Below, piece by piece: positions 49,480 to 61,404 of a DNA stretch of 64,000 bases (its first letter is position 1; each line of letters opens with the position of its first letter). Position numbers and translations under genes: made by a program. The stretch is taken from the NCBI GenBank assembly GCA_013398955.1, contig VWPU01001247.1:124712-188711 (forward strand), given 5' to 3'. Below the pieces are notes generated by a model. That model was not told the DNA's origin, searched no databases, and saw nothing but the letters and a program-made list of their open reading frames with translations. Source of the stretch: Callaeas wilsoni (lineage: Eukaryota > Chordata > Aves > Passeriformes > Callaeidae).

Positions 49480-52400
49480 GTCTGTCCCAGCAAACTGCAG
49501 GAAAACTTCTCTGCCCCTTCAGACACAGAGACCTGTGAGAAGGCAGTGGAGCCACCATCGCTCAAGTGCTGTAGCTTTTATTTGTACTGCAATTCCCACT
49601 GTCCATCCCAGGCAGCCCAGGAACAGGAGAGAAAAATGTCAGCCAGAAATGGAATACCTTGGAAAAAGGACAGCAGCACCATTACATTAAACACCCAAAA
49701 TAATCCTTCAGGAAATGTGCAGCCCGAGCAGGAGCGAGCCCTCTTGGGACAGCAAGGCTCTGAAGGGTGCACACAGTAGAGCAATGCACAGGTCATCAAG
49801 AATTTGGTCTCCTCTCACCCTGACTTTGATGAGGTCCTCAAAAAACACGGGAATGGAGAATTTGACATTTGGCTCTACTTGAAAGTCAAAGGACAAGTAT
49901 AAGGTAGAGCAGTGCTTCAGCTGATATTTAGGGGCTGAATTGTTCTCCCACTCCTAAATCAGAGAGCAAAGAGCTCAACAAATGCACTGCCTGGACAGCC
50001 TGCTTCTGGCCAGACATTATTTGGTGGCCACTGCCACCTCGTGGCACTGTCACCTGCATGGGGGCCCAGAGACCACGTAAGGACTCTTCACCCTGTCATT
50101 CAGCCATGAACAACACAACTTGAAACAAAGGAGCTCTCTGGACTGCACAGTGGCATAGAAGCAAGAAGAGACTCAACTGTATAGTTTTCCCCAGCTGGAA
50201 TATCCTTGCAAAGCATCCTCTGCCTAATTCCAGGCCAGTTTAGTCAGCCCAGGACTTCGATGCCTGTCCCTGTCAAGACATTTTTGCCAGTACAACAGAA
50301 CAAAGCTGGTTCTGCTCATTCAAAGCACACTTGTAGCTAAGATTTTTTACATGTGGTACAGTTGCCCTTTAAAAAAAGGAAATCTAACATTTACAAGAAG
50401 AATAAGGCCTGGAGAGATGTGAAGTTTTCAGTCCTGATGCTTGGCTGAGAAAAAGCAACACCTGTACCACCAGAGGATTTGTTCAGGGTGTATTGGGCAG
50501 AATGTCCTGCAGATAAGGTGTTGTTGGCATTATCCCAGCCGACCCTGCTGTCTCAGAAGCTGTTCCAACAGGATTTCCATCCATTAGTACTATTCACTAA
50601 CAGATCAAACAGTAAAGCCTGGGCTTAATGATTCAGATGCTCCAGGCTCAGCCTGCATCCAGGCCCCTGCTGAAGGCTGAAGTTCAAGATCTCCAGACTG
50701 TTGTTATGCCCTGGTCTGCCCATATCACCACACCAGGACAACACTGTGACACTACACCACCTTCACTGAGGCAAACCCTGCTTCCTGCTGCAGACTGGCA
50801 CACTCATCTCTCCTCAAGGCAGAACAACCTCCTGTCTGTGGACAGTGACCTACCACCACGGATGAGGCTTCCAGGGCCACCTGATCAACAGCTCTGTCAC
50901 CATGTGAACTTCTCCTTTAATGGCAGGTCTTAAATCTCAAGTGTAGCACCATTTGTACTTGCATTTTTTTTCTTTAAGGTCTCTCTGCCCTTAAGCAGAG
51001 TGAAGCCTCGATCAGCGCACACAATCCAGTTACAGATAAAATTATAAGAAATGTCTGTTTGAAAGCCAGGTTCCTTCATCTAGGGGAAGGAGAACAGCTG
51101 AGGTTACATTCTCAACTATCCTGAGCTTCCTTTTGCCATTACAGGGAGATCACTTGACACGTATTTGGTGGGAGCTGATGTAGAGCACTGTTTTCATGGT
51201 CTACACACAGTCCCTTGGGCCAGAGTCACCACGTGTTAATCCAGGCAGCACAACAGCAGAAAACATTTCCTCTAGGGGCAAATAAAACCTTCTCCAATCT
51301 TCCCCTCCACAACTCAACAACATAGCAATGTTTTTGTAAAAATGAGGGAGAAACACGCAAGTTATATCCTTGAAGATGTAACACCCACTTTCAGATGTCC
51401 AGCAGAAGACAGGCTGACCACATCTTATTTTTCCCTGCCAGGTTATGTGGAAGAGTACACACACAGAGCAGGCACCCCAGCAGTTATAACTTTCATCTGC
51501 CTTACCCCAGCTCCTGGGGGAATGTAAGCAGAAACCCTCCCTCTCACTGCTGTGTGACCCCTGCCTACTGCCTCCAGTGATATTTACTGGTGTGGTCTCC
51601 CCCACACTGTAGGCTGTGTCCCAAAGTCTTTTCATTTTGGAACACGTCAAGTAAATGGAAACCCTGTCAGGTAGAGTAATTTCAGCATCCAGAATCCAAA
51701 CTACCATTAAAACACTGGCACACACAGGAACACATACTAATATCCTAAGGAACAACAGCCAATCTGAAAAACAATAGGCAATTTTCCTCTGTCTCTTGCT
51801 CTTTTTATGGCTCATACTACCTGTCATAAGTAGCTATTAAAGAGCCCATACTGCAGCATGGCAGAGAGGAGGGGGAAACCCAAAATATACTACAAAACAT
51901 TCTCCCTCAAATTCTGCCCATCAAAGGGAATTAAATCTCCAGCCGTCTAACATTTAAGAAATATCAAGTAAAATGGTGAGAATAGACTGCAAAATGCTGG
52001 GGTTTGCCATTATATTCACTACAGAGGGAAACATTTTTGATGGGGTGACCTTTGCATCGAGCTGTGTTCATACTGAAATGCATTCTGCAGGCCATGAAAA
52101 AAAGCTGCTCCTTTTGACAGCTGAACTCAATATATAAGAACTATTTAAGAGAAGCTGCTTTACAAACAGTGGGTGGCAGATGACAATTAGGTTTTTTTGG
52201 TCTATTATGGTACGGGGGGGGGTATGGGAAATTATCGCCATTAGTCACAGTGTGCTTGATACAACAACAAAGAAGGACCAGGCTCTGTCTGTCTCCTTTC
52301 CCATGTTTTATTTTCCCTGTGTATCTGCATGCATTGCCTTTATTCCTCCATACATGCACACACACACTCATTCTTCAGTCTGTTCCCAATTTTGTCTCCC

Positions 52401-55400
52401 TTTGCTTTAATTCAACCCTAAATATGTTAAATATTTAAATATGCTAAACGCAAATCTGGGCAGCTTCCTGAGCTGTTGGAAGTGTTCTGCGTTGGTCCTT
52501 GAAGAACAGGATAAAAAAGTTGAATCCAAGCAAGACAGGGATTAAAAGAGGAGGAGGGGAAGGAGGGCAGCGCAGGGAAGAGAGGGGGCACAGCACAGAT
52601 CCTCCAGCAGCTCCCAGTTACACACAGCTGGAGCTGGGACAGAGGGAACGCAGGAGCTCCAGCTGGCCAGGGCTGGGGTCCTGCCTGCAGCCCCTTAAAG
52701 CTTGAGGGGCTGTGCTGGGCCATCAGCCTCTACTCCTCGGGAGCCGTCTGGTCCTCCAGACATGCGTGGCCCATCTGAGCCTACAGGCCGGACACGGCAC
52801 CAGGAGAGCGGCCTGGGAAGGGCAAAGATCCCTAAAATCCCTGGGAGAGGGGCCCAGAGGGAACAGCAAATCCACGTGCTGCTTGGCCACAGAAAGGCCT
52901 GGTTTTGGAAGCACCATCCCACCTCGAAGCATCACCTCCCTCTGTGGAGAGCTGCCCCCAGCTCATGGCTCTCCTCTGCCCCCCCAGCTGAGCCTGGAAG
53001 AACCAGCAAAGCCCAGCTGGGTCGTCCCATCACCTCCCCTCCATTCCCAATGACCCCATCAACAAGGACCCTGCTCTGAGCTGCAGTCCTCACCAGGAAA
53101 AGCTGTGGCACTCTCTTGTTGTGTTCCCTGTTTGGATCAGTACTTGGTGACCTTATTGTGCGCTGGACTGAATTTCAGGACACTTCCTGAGCACCAGACA
53201 ATGTCCTGGGCTGAGAGTGCGGCACTTTTTGCTAAGAAAAGGACTAATTTCACCAGACTATCTGCAGTAAAGTGACTTTTTTCCTCTGCTTGGCAGACAC
53301 CGCATCAGACTGACGGGGCAGAGGCCACAAGGGCTGCAGACCCGTGTTCAGCATGGGCCCAAGGGTGCCACGGGAGACACAGACAAACACATTTATTGAG
53401 CACATTCCCATCAGACAAGAGAGCAAACAAAAGGGCAAGAAAAACTAATAAAAAAATCCTATCAAGAAGTTATTTGGCCATAAATGAACATCAGGGTGGC
53501 AGCATCAGATATGATGGTTCTCAAATACTTTCTTTTCCCCTGAAGGTCAGGCAGCCCTTTAATAAAATTTGAGAATCACAGCTGTAAAGTCTATTCCTGC
53601 CTCTGTTCTTTGCCTGCAGAGAGAATATATATGCATGAGTCTGTATTTCAGATAGCTGGGGCTAAGGATAACTCAAAAGATCTTCAAAAAAAGGATAAAA
53701 ACATCCTTTGTCATACAGCAGCTCGCAAACCATGATTTTGGTTGAAAATAGGCACAGTCGTATGAAAAGCTACACAGAGCATACAAAAGGCAACAAACAA
53801 AAGTATGTGAATTCAGGACACGGCTGAATCATTTTAATATCAGCTGAAGCTTTGAAAATGTGATTAGCATATAGTTAGGAGACACTTCTCCTTTGCATCT
53901 AAAAATACCATGCCAGCTCTGGAGGAGAGCAGCCACCAGCAGAGCAGGAGTTGCATAAGCCTCCCTCAGCCATTGTCTACAGGGAGCAAAAGGGCCCCAG
54001 GTGCTTCCTTGGTGTTGTGGAAATAGCAGCTAGTTAATTTAGCAGTTTGATTTTTATGACACTTAGCATAACAAACACATCAAGGTCAGCCTGAAATAGT
54101 CAAAAGACATACATATTCACACCATACGCTGACATCCTTTGATAAAAGGCTGTGCATCTCCTGTAGCACTTAAAAAGTGATACCTATTTTTAAATGAAGT
54201 AGGAAACAGCATAAAGAGCCCAGTTTTGTGGCTCTGATTTGCATAAGTCCGTGCTCCCACATAGCAGGGACAATAACGACGTCCACGGGCTGCTCTTAAA
54301 TCAGTCCAGCTGGCAGCACTGCCTCTCGGAGCCAGCAGAGCCTGCTGGGGTTGGAGCTGTGCCAGCAGAAATCTTCCCCTCCATTGTTCGAGCTGGGGGT
54401 GGGGACTGGCTTGCACAGCCCTTAAACACGGGGAGATGTGCTGAGGAAGGGCAGCTCAGCACGAGCTGCCCAGCAAAAGGCGGCAGCTCAGGGATGAGCA
54501 TCCCCAGGCAGGAGCCAGGATCAGCCCTTGTCCTTCAGGCAAACCATAAATTGCTTTATGCTTCAGACTGGGTGCTAAAGGCAAGGACCTGAACGTCTCC
54601 TAGACTGCAAGGGAAACCTGAAATCTCCATCTTTCTCAGGCCTGGGCAAGAGCAGCCCTTTGCTTTCCCCCTGTGCCCCCCAGCTGAGCACTGGCACGGC
54701 CCCAGCCCTGCTGCAGCCCCACGCTCAGCCCGCTCCCCACAGCCCCATGTGCTTCCCAATCATCCCGGGTGTTCTTCTGGGCACGCGGCTGTTTTTACTC
54801 AAGGCAATTCTATGCTTTTCATTGTGTTTTTAATTTTCATTTCACTGAGATTCACTCCCATGACTGTGTTTTCTGGCTTCTTCCAGTTTCTGTCCTTTAT
54901 TTTTACTGCTGGAGTCAGAGATGATTATCTCCAAGAAAGAGATTTCAGCTGTGTTATATTGATGGTAAGGGCTGTTTTTCCTGCTCTGTCTGATTTTCCA
55001 TGCAAGATGCTTTTCGTGTAGCTTTAACTGTTGCAAATTGTTTGCCACGTCTCCAAGTTTCCCTTTCCCTGCTGTGGAAAGTGCCAGCATTCCTAAAAGG
55101 AGGGGATTGCAGCCTCTGGCAGGCCCAAAGGAGCAATCTGTCCAACCTTGGGGAGCACCACAGAGACCCCGCACAAGTGCGGGCTGCTCTGGGGCACCGT
55201 GGCCGCCCCAGGTGGTTCCCTGGTGTCCTCAAGCAGCTCTGCTTGTGTGTCCCAGGCAGGAGGGACCTTCCTGTGCCGGGGCACCGCTCCTGGCAGACAG
55301 CAAGGGGATCACAGGCTCCCGGCAGCCAGCATGTTCCAGTGCTGGCGTACAAGCTGTGACACCTCCATCCTTGACAGCACGTTCTCCAGCTTGAAATGGA

Positions 55401-58400
55401 GATCCTCCACCCCACTGGAAAAATGCCCAGGCAGCAGGGAAGCACTGCTGAAGCCCAGGACTAAAGACACTGATGCCACCCAAAGTCTGTAGGAACTGGA
55501 CCTAGCCAAGACTATCCTTCCACAGCATCGTTCTCCCCACTCCAGGTTTATGAAGGTGCCACACGAATCTCCAACTCTGACTGAGCACCTTCCTCCTCCT
55601 TTCAGACAGAGATGCCCTCCCCACCTCTCCAGCAGCACTCTGGGTTAGCCTTGCCCACATCTTCTTCCCAGCAGCGCTGCTGTGTGTTCATGCTTCACAC
55701 CACCCATCCTCAGCTGCTTCCTCAGCCACCTCTCACAGTCCACAGCAGCCTCACTGCTTCTGTACCCGTTCCACAGAGCCTGGCAGTGCCAGGAGCTCCC
55801 TCTCATCTCTCACTGCACTGGCACCCGAGGCTAGCAGAGCAGAAAGTGCTGTAAGAGAAGGCACGAGCAGGAAAACAGCATCCCCATGTTGTCACAGGTC
55901 ACCAGCAGCCACAGAAGATCCAACCAGGTCCCCTCAGCTGGTCGTGCTGCCCATGCTCTTCAGAGAACACCTGTCTGACTTTAGCCAAGCTGTAACCTCA
56001 GCATCAGAGTTTTTGCCTCGCTGCCACATTGTCAGCTCGCTCTGCCGACATTAACTCCCTGCTCATCTCTCAGCCCTGCAATACCTCCCAGTACACCGAA
56101 AGCCAGCAGGACTGTGTCCATTCCAGACCCTCACAACACCCCCTGGGCCTGGGAAATAATCTATGTCAGGGCCACGCAACAGAGCAAGCACTACTGAAAG
56201 TTGCTGCTGCCTCAGCATTTTTATTTTCAATCAAAGCAGCATTTTTTATTTTTTTGTAATAGTTTTTCCCCCTTTGGCATTTTCATTAAAAGACCAACAG
56301 GAAAAAAAATCTTCAACAATCCCAGAGTGGAAGTTATAAGCAGCCTGACACCTGGTAATGAGATATTTCAAGCTTTGGTCTGGCACTTTTATGGTATTTC
56401 TGAACCAAGCACTCAATCAAGTGAGCTTAGAACAGAAAGTTTGTTACTCCCAGGTTTTTCATCTTACATTTCAGCAGTGGAAGAATACAGTACAATAAGG
56501 CAGGCAAATACCTAGCAAGTAAATACTTTTACCACAGTATAATTATTCCCCTCAACAAAAAGGCTTGTGAGATGGCTCCTGAGACAGTACTCAGCATTCA
56601 CAGCCCACCTGAGAACCCCTTGGCTTCTCATTTGAAATGCCTCACCGCTTTTCTCAAGGAAAGAGGGCTCTGACAGTTCCTTTGTCTGTCCACCCTGTTG
56701 TCTTCCCTTCCCCAAGAAGCTGTGCAATCCACCAGACACCTTCACTCAAAGCTGAAGCAGGACACAGAGGTCCAAGATTGTCCATATCCACACATTCTTA
56801 CATTGAAATGTATGCAGAAGAGATGAGAAATTGCTATTTCAAAGCAACAGCTCAAAGATGATGCCCACTGAACCACTCACGTGCCAGGTCTGTCTGGAAG
56901 CTCTTGCAAAGGGACCCTTCTTCCTGTGCTGGCTGGGACAGACCCTCAGCAGAGCTTTCCCTCCCTCCTTGCTCCAAGATCTTGGGGAGGAAATGGCAAC
57001 AACAGTGTGCGATGCCCTCACTGAACTGGTCAATGCTTCTAAAATTACTGCAGGCCCTGACTCCCAGAGGGTGAGAAACCCCAAGCCCCATGGAAGTAGA
57101 AGGGGCAGGGCTGCCAGACCCCGGCACAGCCAGCACCACCCTGCACCTCCCTGCAGAGCCCCAGCACCATCCCCGCTCCGAGCACCGGCGCCTGGCAGCA
57201 CAGCAGAGCAGGACAAGGCTATGGGCAGGTTCCCATCAGCAGAAGGGAAGGTAACCTGCACATTCCAGCAGCCAACCTTACCTCCACCTGGCTCCTCAGG
57301 AGACAGCCAAGCTTTCACCCAGTCACTCTCACATCTGGGACTGAATTCCCATGAGATAATCAGAAAGTTTGCCCTCCCCTCTCACCCCAGCCACAACTCC
57401 AGTTAAGGCTGTTGGCTGTGGTCGCCCTGCCAGGTGTCCCAGGGAGGCTGGCACGGGGTGTTTCGGCTTTGTAGGAAATCTGCAGCACCCAAAAGCACAG
57501 CAGAGCCACCGTGGGCAGACAACTGCCGGGCACTGAGGTGGGAGAAGAGCCAGCCAGCCGCTCGTGCTCTCATTTTTGTCCCGTTTGACACAAGGAGGGG
57601 AAAGTTTCCCAAAGCGCAGCCATGCCTGGGCCACTTCCTCACTCCCACAGCAGCTGACACCACCCAAACACCAGTGCTAATTGCAGAGCCAGCAGAATCA
57701 TCTGCATTCTGCCCAGAACAACCCATTGTTATTTTTATGCACGCACACACAGACACAAGTAAAGAACCCTTCTCATTTCAAGCTGTGCTATTATGCTAAC
57801 TACAGAGAAATAAATATGCCACACTGTAGCTTATAAGTGTCATTCACATCAGTATTTATTCCAAACATGTTTCCCCCATCATGTCTGTTCTGCCTGGAAC
57901 TGCTCATCACTAAAGAGGAGACCTTTATTTGTAGTGATTTAAGCAGACAGGAGAGAGTTAGCAATTAAAGCACACTTTTGTACAGTTTAATTCTTTTTAT
58001 TTCAGCTATCAGGGAGCGTTATGTGCTATCACCGTATCTATTTCTGCAGCCACCACCTACCAGCACTGGGTTTGCAGTTCAGCAATTTGCAGGATGGGTT
58101 CTCTGGCCCGGGCATGGGGCTGACTCCTGATGTGCGACGGGCTTGTGGCTCTCAGCCCCGTGTCCTGCTCCACAGGACAGGTCTCTCTCAGGAAAATGAG
58201 CTCAGAATCATTTTTGCTCAAGCTCCGATGCATTCCTGCACTCTGGCACTTTGCTCTCCCGCAGTGCCTGCGTTAGGTGGTGGCTGCAGGTGGCTGCTGT
58301 GCCAGGAGCTGTCCCAGCACTCCCACAGCCGCAGCGGGAGCTGCCAGCAGCCCAGCACAGAGCCAGGCACCTCCGGCTGTTCCCTTCAGGGATTATTTCT

Positions 58401-60850
58401 CTGCTCATCAAAGGCTGGCGAGGACTGAATGTCATTCAAGAAAAGTATTTCAGAGCTAAAAATAGTCTCCTGATTTCTGCTTCCCTCCCAGAGCAAACAC
58501 CTGCCTGCAGATGAATTCCGTGGTCCTACGACACACATCTCATCTTCCACCTGATGTGACACACACTACACAAGGCTTCACGTAAAACTCCGACTCCTGC
58601 TACCTGGGCTGGACTAGAATGTTACACTGAAAATAGAACCGAGTCAGAAATCCACCACCAGTCATGGAAAACAAGAAAGGCTTTGACTTCTGCCCAAGAG
58701 GAGCAGATCCGTGAGCCCATCCTGAGCAGAACAAACAGGGGTCCCAGCAGGAGCACTGCGAGGTGTGCAGTGAGCTCCAGCACCCACAGCCTGCCCCAGT
58801 GAGGTAAAAATGGTTTCAGGCTTGAGGAGTGCAGATGCTTAACTGAGGGGCCAATGTTACTGCCCTAAGGAAGGAATCCCAAGGACTGAAGGAGGGCCAG
58901 CGCTAATTACCAGCCCACACAGACCGTGGATTCTGTGTCGAGGATCCTGTTACACAAGAATACAGCTGGGCATGTTACTGCAAGTGAGGAGACAAGCATC
59001 CATGTGAATTGCAGAGGTGTAGGGAGAAAAGGAAAAAATAACCTTTAATTTCTCCCCTTTTTTTCATTCTCATGGTTAAAGGTCTGATTTGTAAAGATAC
59101 TAAAAACCTAAAGTTGTCATTGATGTTCCTGGACTTTGCTTTTTTAAATGGCACAGAACTGTGGACCAAACACCAACTGGGCTCCATCCATGGAGCTAAT
59201 GAGACTGGGACAGTGCCCAGAGGTGGGCTTCAGCAGCAGCTTTTCTTTTAACCTCACCCATCACCTACTTTTCCTCTACTCCCAGATATAATCCTTGCCT
59301 CTTCCTGCTTACAGCCTGGTCCAGCTGCAGGCAGAGTTACCTTGCATCAGTGGAAGACAAGAAGAATGGTTCTGCCATGTTTCTTCCCCACAAATGAAGG
59401 GGCCAATCCCATTCTAATCTAGCTGGGGAGGTGAAGATGGACGAGTGTTGCACAGACACAAGATCACAGACCAAGTATTTTGGTACTTTTGCCTTTTTCA
59501 TATTTTCTTATATTAAGGGAAGAGAGACATCTAGAGATGACAGGCAGGGGACTGCAAGCTCCTGGAAAAAGAGTTTTCTGGAGAATGTGTAGCATGGTTT
59601 GTTCACAGAATGGGAACAATAAATCAAGTGAATTAAATACGAAACAAATCAACTCCTAGTCATAAATTATAAAGGTCCAAGAGGAAATAGCAATGGATTA
59701 CAGACTAGCAGGAATGCTCTCCATTTCCATGGCACTCACACAGCACTACCTCCAAACTGTGGAAAAAGCACATCCTCGGCAGTCTGAAAGTTTGGGGGTG
59801 TCACATGCCCTGCTCTAGCACCTTGTCCAAAAGCAAAAAATGCAACAGGAATGCATACACAATGATTAAGTGCAGCACCAGCAGATAAAACCCTCAATAA
59901 AATGTTACTAATAAACTTGGAACTTGAATCCTGCCCCAGCACAAACGTACCAACAGCATCACTGTTCCCAACTCTCTCACATGACTGATCAGACAGGCTG
60001 TACTGAGCATCAGGAAAATTACAGCCCATTCCTGCATTAATACAGCACCTGAGCAGAGAAAACCTCACAGGCATGAACAAGAACGGAGGCCACCAGCCTC
60101 TGAAACCCCTTGACTCCACTAGAATAATTCTCCAGATCAAACTGTGGTTAAATCCATACAGATATTTACTGAGAGATGGATACTTACACTAATTGGCAGT
60201 AAGACATAGCCTTGTCTTAAATCTAAATTAGCTAAACAGCATTAGACCAAAGGATGAGGAGGAAAAGGTGCATTTCCAGTGAAGCTACTGTCACACACAC
60301 CAGGCTTCTTAGCCTGCTGCAGTATTTCGAAGATCCACGCTTATTCTCACCTCTCATATTACCTTAAACCAGGCTCAAAGCATCAAAGACATAAAAAACT
60401 CTCATTGTGGACCAGGGCAGAGAAATGAGATTATTCCTGTACTCACAGCGGTCTCCCTGAGGCTGCAGCGATTGCAGGTCGGCTGCTGCCCTCTGTCGAC
60501 ACCTTCTCCTGCACCAGTAATGGGTGTTTCGCTGGATCCGTGGCAGGCACATCCTTCATCCTCTCCCTACGCTGTGGCCTAAGGAGCAATGGCACCCCGA
60601 CCCGAAGCAGTGATCTGACCGCGGGGTGAGACTGGCTGAACCTCGCAGGGGCCTCTCCAACCCTCTCCCAGCTACTTCCAATTTACTCATTTACGCAACT
60701 AACTGAAGTTCTGACCCCGTTCTACCCGCTGGGGCTGGACTGCTAACGCTGGCACCTGCTGTGAGCAGCTGGGCACAGGAGGGGCTGCGGGCGGTGCCGG
60801 TCCCGCACGGGCTCCCCGTGAGGCGCGGAGCCGGGGGCTCGGCATTGGGG
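49480..60850. other. Non-coding single-copy DNA, patches of high GC
   Basis: No gene supported. A G9 run lies at 52214-52222 and CA-rich microsatellite bits at 52355-52368 and 57740-57757. The stretches 52540-53080, 54300-54780, 55080-55500 and 57100-57640 are GC-richer and hold frames of 110-190 codons on both strands. Their translations are Pro/Ser/Ala-rich with no recognisable domain, so they are read as compositional chance frames. A 208-codon minus frame at 51201-51827 contains one hydrophobic stretch but no family signature. Confidence 0.5.
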
Positions 60851-60854
60851 TGCG

Positions 60855-61400
60855 GGGCACGGGGGTGACACCAGCGCCTCCACTTCGGGGCTGTGAGGGC
60901 ACGGGGGTGGCACCAGCGCCTCCACTTCGGGGCTGTGAGGGCACGGGGGTGACACCACTGCCTCCAGTTCAGGGCTGTGAGGGCACGGGGGTGACACCAG
61001 CGCCTCCACTTCGGGGCTGTGAGGGCACGGGGGTGGCACCAGCGCCTCCACTTCGGGGCTGTGAGGGCACGGGGGTGGCACCAGTGCCTCCAGTTCAGGG
61101 CTGTGCAGGGTACAGGGGTGACACCAGTGACTCCAGTTCAGGGCTGTGCAGGGTACAGGGGTGACACCAGTGACTCCAGTTCAGGGCTGTGAGGGCACAG
61201 GGGTGGCACCAGCGCCTCCAGTTCGGGGCTGTGAGGGCACGGGGGTGGCACCAGTGACTCCAGTTCAGGGCTGTGAGGGCACAGGGGTGGCACCAGTGCC
61301 TCCAGTTCGGGGCTGTGAGGGCACGGGGTGGCACCAGCGCCTGCAGTTCAGGGCTGTGAGGGCACGGGGGTGGCACCAGTGCCTCCAGTTCAGGGCTGGA
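60855..61400. repeat. 42-bp minisatellite, about 13 copies
   Basis: The unit starts GGGCACGGGGGTGRCACCAG, then has CGCCTCCACTTCGGGG or TGCCTCCAGTTCAGGG, and ends CTGTGA. Units 1-6 fall into two trimers of 126 bp (two CACTTCGG-type units then one CAGTTCAG-type). Units 7 and 8 (61107-61192) are 43 bp each and share a GGGTACAGGGG variant. Units 9-12 alternate in pairs, and unit 12 has lost one G. Since 42 is a multiple of 3, frames encode a 14-residue repeat (CEGTGVTPAPPLRG on +, PPPCPHSPEVEALV on -), interrupted where unit length is 43 or 41. The + strand carries G-runs of three to five, favourable for G-quadruplexes. Length changes that break frame argue against selection for protein. Confidence 0.95.
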
Positions 61401-61404
61401 CCAC

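Noticed and set aside
51201..51827. 208-codon minus frame with a hydrophobic segment as a membrane protein
   Set aside because: A single hydrophobic stretch is expected from T-rich DNA. No signature residues and no splice evidence.
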